A stretch of 50,397 bases of DNA, from contig DXIG01000092.1 in NCBI GenBank assembly GCA_019112985.1, positions 1 to 50,397 on the forward strand. Reading direction: 5' to 3'. Shown one piece after another: positions 39,051-50,397 of this stretch (position 1 is its first letter; every line of letters starts with the position of its first letter). The position numbers and the translations under genes were made by a program. Origin of the DNA: Candidatus Butyricicoccus stercorigallinarum. Lineage in GTDB: Bacteria; Bacillota; Clostridia; Oscillospirales; Butyricicoccaceae. The notes under the pieces were generated by a model, which worked only from the letters and a program-made list of their open reading frames with translations, made no database searches and was not told the origin of the DNA.

Positions 39051-40123
39051 GATAACATCCCTCCTTCTCCGTAATAGGCGGCGGGGCATGGCTCCTCCAG
39101 ACTGCTCCGCAGCCGGGCCATGCTGCGCTTCATCGCGCGCAGGCGCTCCCCGTCGCGCAGCAGCGCGCAGATATCCTGCGCCAGGTCGTCCCGCTGTGAC
39201 CAGCGCACGCAGCCGAGCTGTTCGCGCTCGATGTAGCGCGCGTTGCGCATCTCCTGCATCAGAAACGGCTGATAGATGTACAGCGGTGTGCCGGCATGGA
39301 TGGCCTCAAACGTCGTGATGCCGCCGGGCTTGGTCAGCAGCAGGTCGGCGCGGCGCATGTAGTCCGCCACGCGGTCGGTGTAGCCGACGGCCGTGATGTT
39401 GGGGTAGCGGTCGCGCAGGCGCGCGTACAGCGCCCGGTTTTTGCCGGTGAGGACGGTCAGATGGACGTCCTCAGCCTCGTTGAAGGCGGACAGGACGGCG
39501 CCGGCGGACGGCAGAAGCCCCAGCCCGCCGCCCATCACCAGCAGTTCCGCCCGTTCGCCGGTGCGGGGCGCCTCCGGCGCGCGCAGAAAGTCGCGCCGGA
39601 CGGGGATGCCGCAGACGTGGATGTGTGCGGCGGGCACGCCCTTTTCCATCAGCTCCTGCCGCGTCTCGGCCGCGCCGACGAAATAGGCGTCGGTGTGCGG
39701 CACAATCCACTCGTCCTGCGCGCCGATGTCGGTGATGTAGGTGTAGAGCGGCAGGTCCGCGCCGCGCAGCTGCTTGTAGGCGGAGACGCACTGCGAGCAG
39801 AGCGGGAGCGTGGACACGACGAGATGTGCGCGGTGCGCGCGCAGCAGCCGCTCGACCCGGCGGGCGACCATCGCCTGCACGGGCAAAAGGCCGCAATGGC
39901 TGGCGGTGCGGTTGAAAAAGTTGTAGAGGGCGGAGCAGTGCCGCACCATCTGGGCGAACGAGCGGTAAATCGCGCCGCTCAGGTGCGGGAACAGCTCGTC
40001 CACGAGATCGACGACCTGCACCTCGGCCTGCGGGTTGACCGCGCATAGCTGTTGGCGGATGGCTTCCGCCGCGCAGCAGTGCCCCATGCCGAAGCGGCCG
40101 GTTAAAATCAGAATGCGTTTCAT
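39047..40123 (-). CDS. MGDG synthase-like family glycosyltransferase
   Basis: ILILTGRFGMGHCCAAEAIRQQL, TYITDIGAQDEWIVPHTDAYFVG, LLVMGGGLGLLPSA, LTKPGGITTFEAIHAGTPLYIYQ; ATGA overlap with the deacetylase gene. Confidence 0.9.
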   Translation of the reverse strand: MKRILILTGRFGMGHCCAAEAIRQQLCAVNPQAEVQVVDLVDELFPHLSGAIYRSFAQMVRHCSALYNFFNRTASHCGLLPVQAMVARRVERLLRAHRAHLVVSTLPLCSQCVSAYKQLRGADLPLYTYITDIGAQDEWIVPHTDAYFVGAAETRQELMEKGVPAAHIHVCGIPVRRDFLRAPEAPRTGERAELLVMGGGLGLLPSAGAVLSAFNEAEDVHLTVLTGKNRALYARLRDRYPNITAVGYTDRVADYMRRADLLLTKPGGITTFEAIHAGTPLYIYQPFLMQEMRNARYIEREQLGCVRWSQRDDLAQDICALLRDGERLRAMKRSMARLRSSLEEPCPAAYYGEGGMLS

Positions 40124-40131
40124 ATCGGTTA

Positions 40132-40159
40132 CAGACAGCGGGGCTGTCTGACTGCCTCC
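40132..40159 (-). promoter_or_regulatory. 8-bp hairpin located between the Shine-Dalgarno (GGAGG) and ATG of the glycosyltransferase gene
   Basis: Minus strand GGAGG-cagt-CAGACAGC-ccc-GCTGTCTG-taaccgat-ATG. Confidence 0.6.
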
Positions 40160-40185
40160 TTTCGCGGTTTGGTACAGAATACCGC

Positions 40186-40273
40186 ATAATTCTTGCGAAT
40201 CTCGCGCGAAATTCTTACGAAATTCTGTCGAAATCGTTGCAAAACGGTTGCGGAATGGTTGCAAACCGCTGTT
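40186..40273. repeat. degenerate 11-bp tandem repeat, 7-8 units (consensus approx GAAATnsTTGC)
   Basis: ATAATTCTTGC GAATCTCGCGC GAAATTCTTAC GAAATTCTGTC GAAATCGTTGC AAAACGGTTGC GGAATGGTTGC AAACCGCTGTT, consecutive with no gaps. Confidence 0.75.
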
Positions 40274-40318
40274 TCGGCCGGATTCCGGCGGCGCGCGCCT
40301 GCGGAACGGTACCATTGC

Positions 40319-40348
40319 ATTATTGTATTAGTTGATTGATACAATAAT
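40319..40348 (-). promoter_or_regulatory. 30-bp dyad ATTATTGTAT-N10-ATACAATAAT overlapping a TTGTAT-N19-TACAAT promoter-like sequence
   Basis: Perfect 10-bp inverted repeat; 19-nt spacing on minus strand. Confidence 0.55.
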
Positions 40349-40401
40349 ACAACAGGCCGCGCGCAAATGCAAGAGGGGAGGCGGAAAATTTTTTTGGAAA
40401 C

Positions 40402-40436
40402 AAAAAAAGGACACACCGCGCTGCGATGTGTCCTCC
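40402..40436 (-). terminator. Rho-independent terminator of DUF6506-like gene
   Basis: Minus strand AGGACACAtcgcagcgcggTGTGTCCTTTTTTTG. Confidence 0.88.
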
Positions 40437-40444
40437 GGCACGCC

Positions 40445-40714
40445 TTATTCGAGGTTGACGATGTAGCTGACGATGACGCTGTCGCCGACGGCGTCGCGCA
40501 CCGCCTGCGCGCCTTCTTTGCCAAAGGCGCCGCACAACTCGATCTTGCGGATCGCGCCCGCATCGGCGAGCTGCTTGGCCTGCGCGCAGGCGTCCTCGAT
40601 GCTGTTGACGCCGATCATGATGCTCTTGCACATGGGCGATTCCATCTGCGTGCGGTGCACGGTGTGGTCATGGTCGGGACTCATGACCAGAAAGACAAAC
40701 GAAAACTGCTTCAT
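40445..40714 (-). CDS. small protein of DUF6506-like family
   Basis: 89 aa MKQFSFVFLVMSPDHDHTVHRTQMESPMCKSIMIGVNSIEDACAQAKQLADAGAIRKIELCGAFG. Confidence 0.7.
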   Translation of the reverse strand: MKQFSFVFLVMSPDHDHTVHRTQMESPMCKSIMIGVNSIEDACAQAKQLADAGAIRKIELCGAFGKEGAQAVRDAVGDSVIVSYIVNLE

Positions 40715-40763
40715 GGGGGACTCCTCCTTCCTGCCCTTAGTATAACACAACTGGGGGAGAGAA

Positions 40764-40796
40764 AAAAGTTCCCGGCGGCAATGCCGCCGGGAACCA
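40764..40796 (-). terminator. terminator of PFOR gene
   Basis: Minus strand GTTCCCGGCGGCATTGCCGCCGGGAACTTTTTT. Confidence 0.92.
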
Positions 40797-40823
40797 GAAT
40801 AAAACCAGTTGGGAACGATCGGA

Positions 40824-44372
<3,549 letters not shown>

Positions 44373-44535
44373 GATTGAATCATTCCTCCTATTGATTTAT
44401 TTTCTCTGCGAAACCGAGATGCGCTCGTTGCCAAAACCGCAGACGGTTGCGTTCGCTTCGGGACAATCAGGCACAAACTGATTGCGTCGAAACAGAAGGG
44501 GTCAGGGAGAAGTTGATTGGTCGTACCCTTTAACC

Positions 44536-44570
44536 TTGTTTATTCTAACAAAAATTTTTTCGGCTGTAAA
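44536..44570 (-). promoter_or_regulatory. PFOR promoter TTTACA-N17-TAGAAT with TTGTTAGAATAAACAA dyad over the -10
   Basis: Minus strand -35 at 44565-44570, -10 at 44542-44547, dyad 44536-44551. Confidence 0.65.
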
Positions 44571-44779
44571 CAGAAAACCGAAAGAATTTACGCAAATGAC
44601 ACAAAAAAACTCGGAAAAATTCGGAAAAAATCATTCATAGTGCCGTGTTGGTGATATTGTGATAAATTTTTCACCTGTTCTGTAACTTTGGCGCAGACAG
44701 CGATTGCCAATGCGGGTGGAATGCGGTAAAATGGGAATAAAATATGGCACAAAATCGGGAAAGGGAGGAAGAACGCGCG

Positions 44780-46303
<1,524 letters not shown>

Positions 46304-46369
46304 TACGGATTGTATTACATGCCGCCCTTTTAACGCTGTGCAAAACTCTGTGGAAGCTGTGGACAGACA

Positions 46370-46408
46370 AAAAGCGCCGCACCTCCCGGCCGGGGGTGCG
46401 GCGCTGCC
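46370..46408. terminator. GC-rich terminator-type hairpin after comM
   Basis: AGCGCCGCACCTCCCGGCCGGGGGTGCGGCGCT preceded on plus by AAAAA (T-tract on minus). Confidence 0.6.
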
Positions 46409-46482
46409 ACGACATGACGTGGGTTTCTCACAATCTATCGTATAAAAACGGCGGAATTTTGTGGTGCCGCTGTTTTGGGTAG

Positions 46483-46507
46483 AAAAAAACCACGCCTCTC
46501 CGCGTGG
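46483..46507 (-). terminator. Rho-independent terminator of the 33-aa ORF
   Basis: Minus strand CCACGCGGAGAGGCGTGGTTTTTTT. Confidence 0.9.
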
Positions 46508-46535
46508 AAATCTCAGATGTTCTTACAAGTTTGGG

Positions 46536-46637
46536 TTACTTTTCGGAAACATGATGATCGTCACCGTAGATGAGGTCGTCGATATCGGGCTTTTCGGGCT
46601 GCGGCTGATAGTCGCGGATCTTCAAAATACCATCCAT
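46536..46637 (-). CDS. small ORF, 33 aa, unknown function (MDGILKIRDYQPQPEKPDIDDLIYGDDHHVSEK)
   Basis: AAAGGAG RBS 9-10 nt upstream of ATG, dedicated promoter and terminator. Confidence 0.7.
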   Translation of the reverse strand: MDGILKIRDYQPQPEKPDIDDLIYGDDHHVSEK

Positions 46638-46668
46638 GGTACAGCACTCCTTTCTGTAGTATTTGCAC

Positions 46669-46697
46669 ATTATACACCGGGTCGGCGCAAATGTAAA
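46669..46697 (-). promoter_or_regulatory. promoter TTTACA-N17-TATAAT for the 33-aa ORF
   Basis: Minus strand -35 46692-46697, -10 46669-46674, exact 17-nt spacer. Confidence 0.8.
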
Positions 46698-46794
46698 GAG
46701 AAATTTCGTTAAAATTATATAGGAAAGAATGGAAAAATCGGGCGAAAATTGTGGAAGTTTTGGGTATTTGTTCAACTGCGCCGGGGCAGAAAGA

Positions 46795-46950
46795 AACCCC
46801 ACACGGCCGATGTCGCCAGATTAGTAACCTGCACGATCTGGCAGGTGGGTCCCCTATCCCGAATCGCTGCGCTTCCAACTTCCGCAGGGCGGGAGGCCTG
46901 CGCTTGAAGCGGGAACAATACTTCGGGGTCCCGTAAACTAACTGTGGGTT
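46795..46950. ncRNA. candidate structured RNA of about 155-190 nt, possibly 6S-like; strand uncertain
   Basis: Closing stem CCCACA/TGTGGG (46798-46803 with 46943-46948), inner GGGTCCCC/GGGGTCCC and TCCCG/CGGGA pairings, apical CGCTTC...CGCAGG/CCTGCG...GAAGCG hairpin, alternative stems in the 5' part; no convincing ORF. Confidence 0.4.
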
Positions 46951-47008
46951 AAAAAAAGGCGACTGTCGAACCGCGCAGGGCGCGTGGACTGAAAATCAGA
47001 GAGACCGG

Positions 47009-47302
47009 TCAATCATCGTCGAATTCCGGCGCATCGTACATCTCTTCCAGCCGGGCCATGAACAGCTCGTAGATGCGCTGGCTTTCCGCGTCGTCGTCGA
47101 CGGTGGCGAGAAGCTCTTCTCCGTCCTCCTCGACGATTTTCAGAATGACCACCTCGGCTTCTTCCTCCAGGCTGAGTTCTGCGGGGATGAAGGCCAGATA
47201 GATTGTGCCGCCGTCCTCCAAGGTGTCAATGTGCTCAAATTCCTTTTCGTTGCCCTCCTCGTCGGTGAGGATGACAAAATTGCTTCCGTATTCTTCGCTC
47301 AT
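47009..47302 (-). CDS. DUF1292 domain-containing protein
   Basis: ILTDEEGNEKEFEHIDTLEDGGTIYLAFIPAE...EVVILKIVEEDGEELLATVDDDAESQRIYELF. Confidence 0.88.
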   Translation of the reverse strand: MSEEYGSNFVILTDEEGNEKEFEHIDTLEDGGTIYLAFIPAELSLEEEAEVVILKIVEEDGEELLATVDDDAESQRIYELFMARLEEMYDAPEFDDD

Positions 47303-47538
47303 AAGGGAAACCTCCGTGGATGAACCGGCGCTTTTGGTTATCTTGTACTATAATCATAGCGTATTCCGCCGCATTTTTCAACAGGTCTGCGCAAAAAAAT
47401 CGCGGGAATTCTCCGGGCGCCGGTTTGGGATAGACAAGAGTCTTCCTGGCAGGATAGCACAGCGCGCGGCGGTTTGTCAAGAAAAACTGTGCGAAAAACG
47501 AGAAAATCTGAAAAAACGGCGAAAGAGAAAAATTTCAG

Positions 47539-47567
47539 TTGACAGAGCGGGCGGCGTCTGGTATACT
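47539..47567 (+). promoter_or_regulatory. infC operon promoter TTGACA-N17-TATACT
   Basis: ttgacagagcgggcggcgtctggtatact. Confidence 0.85.
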
Positions 47568-47573
47568 GTATGG

Positions 47574-47721
47574 GCAAAAGAAAGAAGGGCCTCGCCGTCC
47601 TCACCTCGCGCTCCGGCTGAGAGGTTCAGATGCTTCTGCTTTTCTGCCTGCGCGGGGAGCAGCGTCGGACGGTGCCTTTCCGTCCGTTTTTTATTGTTTT
47701 TACCGTTTGGAGGTGCTAACG
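47574..47721 (+). promoter_or_regulatory. infC-rpmI-rplT leader with attenuator terminator (L20-leader-type)
   Basis: About 150-nt leader with CGGACGGtgcctttCCGTCCGTTTTTT hairpin (approx 47667-47693) upstream of the infC RBS. Confidence 0.65.
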
Positions 47722-48324
47722 ATTAGCAGTATGGAACACCAGATCAACGAGGAGATCCGCGACAGAGAAGTCAGATTGATCGACGCAGACGGCAACCAGG
47801 TTGGCATTGTGCCGATCGCCAAGGCGCAGGAAGCTGCGGCGTCCAAAAATCTCGACCTCGTGAAGATCGCGCCGAAGGCCGTTCCGCCGGTTTGCCGCGT
47901 CATGGACTACGGCAAGTTCCGCTTTGAACAGGCCAAGCGCGAAAAGGAAGCGAAGAAAAACCAGCATGTCGTGGAGATCAAGGAAATCCGCCTGAGCCCC
48001 GGCATTGACGTAAACGACTTCAACGTAAAGGCCAACCACGCCAAGCGTTTCCTCAAGGATGGCAACAAGGTCAAGGTTTCCGTCCGTTTCCGCGGCCGCG
48101 AAGTGACACATTCTTCTATCGGTCTGGATCTGCTGCATCGCTTTGCCGAAACCTGCTCGGAGATCGGCAGTGTGGAAAAAGCCCCCAAGCTGGAGGGCCG
48201 CCAGATGATTATGTTCCTGGCGCCTCAGAAGGACAATCTGAAAAAGGACGCCAAAAAGGGCGGCCGAAAGGGAAAATCCGCGAAGCCGCAGCAGGCGCCC
48301 AAAACGGAACAGTCCGATTCATAA
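47722..48324 (+). CDS. infC: translation initiation factor IF-3 (probable AUU start)
   Basis: INEEIRDREVRLIDADGNQVGIVPIAKAQ, PPVCRVMDYGKFRFEQ; GGAGG 8 nt upstream of ATT at 47722. Confidence 0.95.
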   Translation: MSSMEHQINEEIRDREVRLIDADGNQVGIVPIAKAQEAAASKNLDLVKIAPKAVPPVCRVMDYGKFRFEQAKREKEAKKNQHVVEIKEIRLSPGIDVNDFNVKANHAKRFLKDGNKVKVSVRFRGREVTHSSIGLDLLHRFAETCSEIGSVEKAPKLEGRQMIMFLAPQKDNLKKDAKKGGRKGKSAKPQQAPKTEQSDS

Positions 48325-48378
48325 ATCACAGTCCCGTGCCCGCATCGGGCACAGCAACACCAGAGAGGAGAAACTACC

Positions 48379-48576
48379 ATGCCTAAGCTCAAGACTCACA
48401 GCGGCGCATCCAAGCGCTTTAAGATGACGAAAACCGGCAAGATCAAGCGCGCGCACGTTGGCCGCCGCCATATCCTGAACAAGAAGTCCACCAAGCGTCT
48501 GAGACATCTCAGAAAGGAAGGCTTCGCCGATACCACCAACGTAGCACAGGTCAAGCGCCTGCTGCCGTACAGCTGA
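48379..48576 (+). CDS. rpmI: 50S ribosomal protein L35
   Basis: [46 protein letters not shown]. Confidence 0.98.
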   Translation: MPKLKTHSGASKRFKMTKTGKIKRAHVGRRHILNKKSTKRLRHLRKEGFADTTNVAQVKRLLPYS

Positions 48577-48626
48577 TTTCAGGACAACAACCACATCTGA
48601 TTTGAATTTGGAGGCATTGTTTTAAC

Positions 48627-48980
48627 ATGGCAAGAGTTAAGGGCGCAATGATGACGCGCAAGAGAAGAAAGAAGATTCTGAAACTTTCCAAGGGCTACTT
48701 CGGTGCGAAGTCCAAGCTGTTCCGCACGGCAAACGAGGCCGTTATGAAGTCCCTGCGTTACGCATACATCGGCCGCAAGCAGAAGAAGCGCGATTTCCGC
48801 AGACTGTGGATCACCCGCATCTCCGCCGCTGCGCAGGCAAACGGCATCAACTACAGCCGCTTCATGAACGGCCTGAAGAAGGCCGGCATCGACATCAACC
48901 GCAAGATGCTCGCCGACCTGGCTGTCAACGACCAGGCCGCGTTCGCGGGTCTCGTCGAGAAGGCAAAGGCTGCGCTGTAA
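48627..48980 (+). CDS. rplT: 50S ribosomal protein L20
   Basis: [58 protein letters not shown]. Confidence 0.98.
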   Translation: MARVKGAMMTRKRRKKILKLSKGYFGAKSKLFRTANEAVMKSLRYAYIGRKQKKRDFRRLWITRISAAAQANGINYSRFMNGLKKAGIDINRKMLADLAVNDQAAFAGLVEKAKAAL

Positions 48981-48997
48981 GCGCTTGAACGCAAGCA

Positions 48998-49278
48998 ACG
49001 CCCCGTTCCGTTTGGAATGGGGCGTTTAAGATTTGTCGAAAAAGCACGTTGCAGCAGCTCCCGCAGAGCTTTGCCGCCTGCAGGCGGCGATGAAATTTCG
49101 TTTTTTCCGGCGACACGTGCGTCGGAAAAAACACCGCTCAGCCCGCAAACGTGCGCGCCGTGCGCGTGCGCTGCCGCGGACTGCATCTTTTCAAAAAAAC
49201 GCCTGCGTTTTTTTGAAGCGTGTCGAGGGCTCTCGACACGCAGAGCGCCCCGTTCCGTTTGGAATGGGGCGCTTTTTT
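48998..49278. repeat. hairpin cluster bounded by two copies of the same 26-nt terminator hairpin
   Basis: CGCCCCGTTCCGTTTGGAATGGGGCG occurs at approx 49000 and 49247; several inverted repeats in between. Confidence 0.75.
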
Positions 49279-49306
49279 ATGCCGTTTTTATGCTGTTTTC
49301 ATGCCG

Positions 49307-50185
49307 TCAGGCGTGCCGCCTGCTGCGGACGAGCAGCACAACCGCCAGCGCGGCGGCGCAGGCCAGGGCGATGCCGAGCGGCGCGGCGGCGGACGCTTCG
49401 TCCTCGGCGGGGATCACCAGCTGCAAGCCGCCGTCCGTGCCGGCCTGTACGACCGGTTCGGCCAGCGCGAGCACTTGCCGCACGCCGTCATACGGGTAGA
49501 GGGTCTCCGGCTCGAAGACGATCTGCTCCGACGTGCGCTGGTCGGTGACCGACAGGCTGCCGCGCAGGACGACGGCCGACGTCAGCGCGTCCGCTTCGGA
49601 CAGGATGGCAAAGGTGCAGTGCGAATCCGCGTCCATGACATAACAGACTGCGCCGTCCCGCGCGGCGGCGAGCGCTTGCAGCCGTTCGCCGATATACGGC
49701 TGGTCGCCGTCGGCGGTGATGCCGCTGATGTGCCACTTTCCCTCGTGTTCCAGCAGGTATTGCCGGTCCTGCTCCGTCAGATCGGCGTCGGGGTTGACCG
49801 GCGCGCCGACCGTCAGCGTGAGGACGTAGGTCTGATCGCCGGAGGAGACGGGCAGTTCCCAGAGGTAGGAGTCCGCCTGTTCGAGCGCGGCGGTGAGCGC
49901 CTGCGCCGAGGTGAGGTTCTGCTTGAACACGGTGCTCTCGGTGTCGATGCGGCAGGCGGCGGAAAAGTCCAGCTGCTCCGGCGTCACCGGCGGCACGTTG
50001 TCGCCGTTTTCCTCGATGAGCGAATTGACCCAGCCGCAGATCTCGCCGGAGAGCTGGGAGATCTCAGAAAACTCCTCCGCCTCGGGTAGCGAAAACGCGG
50101 GGGCGGGCGCCGCCAGCGCGGGCGCGGACAGCGCGGCGGCAAGGAAGGTCAGCGCGAGCGCGCGCAGAAAGATTCTCTTTTTCAT
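49307..50185 (-). CDS. secreted, C-terminally membrane-anchored protein of unknown function
   Basis: Signal peptide MKKRIFLRALALTFLAAALSAPALA; C-terminal PLGIALACAAALAVVLLVRSRRHA. Confidence 0.75.
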   Translation of the reverse strand: MKKRIFLRALALTFLAAALSAPALAAPAPAFSLPEAEEFSEISQLSGEICGWVNSLIEENGDNVPPVTPEQLDFSAACRIDTESTVFKQNLTSAQALTAALEQADSYLWELPVSSGDQTYVLTLTVGAPVNPDADLTEQDRQYLLEHEGKWHISGITADGDQPYIGERLQALAAARDGAVCYVMDADSHCTFAILSEADALTSAVVLRGSLSVTDQRTSEQIVFEPETLYPYDGVRQVLALAEPVVQAGTDGGLQLVIPAEDEASAAAPLGIALACAAALAVVLLVRSRRHA

Positions 50186-50349
50186 GAAAACGCACCTCCG
50201 TATGTCGTCCGGGATGTATCGCAATTCGTGTTCTTTTGGGGAATATCTGATTTTAGTATACCAGAAAATGAAAAAAAGAAAAGAGAAATATTTGGTGCGG
50301 TTTTGACCTCTTTGTGATATATTTTGGGCAAAAGATGGGGTTGTCTGCG

Positions 50350-50389
50350 CGCGCAAAAAAAACGTCCCGTTTCGGCGGAAACGGGACGT
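50350..50389 (-). terminator. terminator of a minus-strand gene lying beyond the window
   Basis: Minus strand CACGTCCCGTTTCCGCCGAAACGGGACGTTTTTTTT. Confidence 0.85.
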
Positions 50390-50397
50390 GCTCACTG

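Noticed and set aside
40295-40320. TGGTACCG string on the minus strand resembling part of a T-box antiterminator
   Set aside because: Only a KpnI-like core matches; the flanking AGGGTGG...GCGG of a T-box and stem I elements are missing.
46850-46870. CCTATCCCGAATC similarity to 5S rRNA loop region
   Set aside because: Only about 8 nt match and the rest of the 5S fold and flanking rRNA genes are absent.

Overview
This 50.4 kb window is high-GC and resembles an anaerobic Firmicutes/Clostridia chromosome (Oscillospiraceae-like). That placement is inferred from gene content only. No phage, IS element, CRISPR array, rRNA or tRNA was recognised. Main blocks: (1) a minus-strand 4-hydroxybutyrate-to-crotonyl-CoA/butyrate-type operon (4-HB dehydrogenase, 4-hydroxybutyryl-CoA dehydratase, a small two-CxxC protein, fused CoA-transferase, thiolase, crotonase, hydroxybutyryl-CoA dehydrogenase), preceded by a polar amino-acid ABC transporter; (2) an orphan YhaN/SbcC-like AAA ATPase and an AT-richer BglII/BstYI-type restriction endonuclease plus MT-A70 methyltransferase; (3) housekeeping genes (rny, pgeF, pth, yloV-like, Asp23, lexA-recG); (4) a YheO-like regulator followed by ygeX-ygeY-ygeW-carbamate kinase; (5) GH10-like hydrolase, GNAT, acyl-ACP thioesterase with a degenerate MNT/HEPN pair, and a PfkB kinase; (6) an MGDG-synthase-like glycosyltransferase/deacetylase/flippase operon with unusual upstream DNA; (7) PFOR, comM, a stand-alone 33-aa ORF, a candidate structured RNA, and infC-rpmI-rplT. 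The observations most worth following are the 11-bp tandem repeat array and 30-bp dyad upstream of the glycosyltransferase operon, the CGGC/CxxC protein inside the 4-HB operon, the autonomous 33-aa ORF, the unassigned structured RNA, and the duplicated-terminator hairpin cluster after rplT. Product names come from recalled family motifs in the translations; no database search was run.
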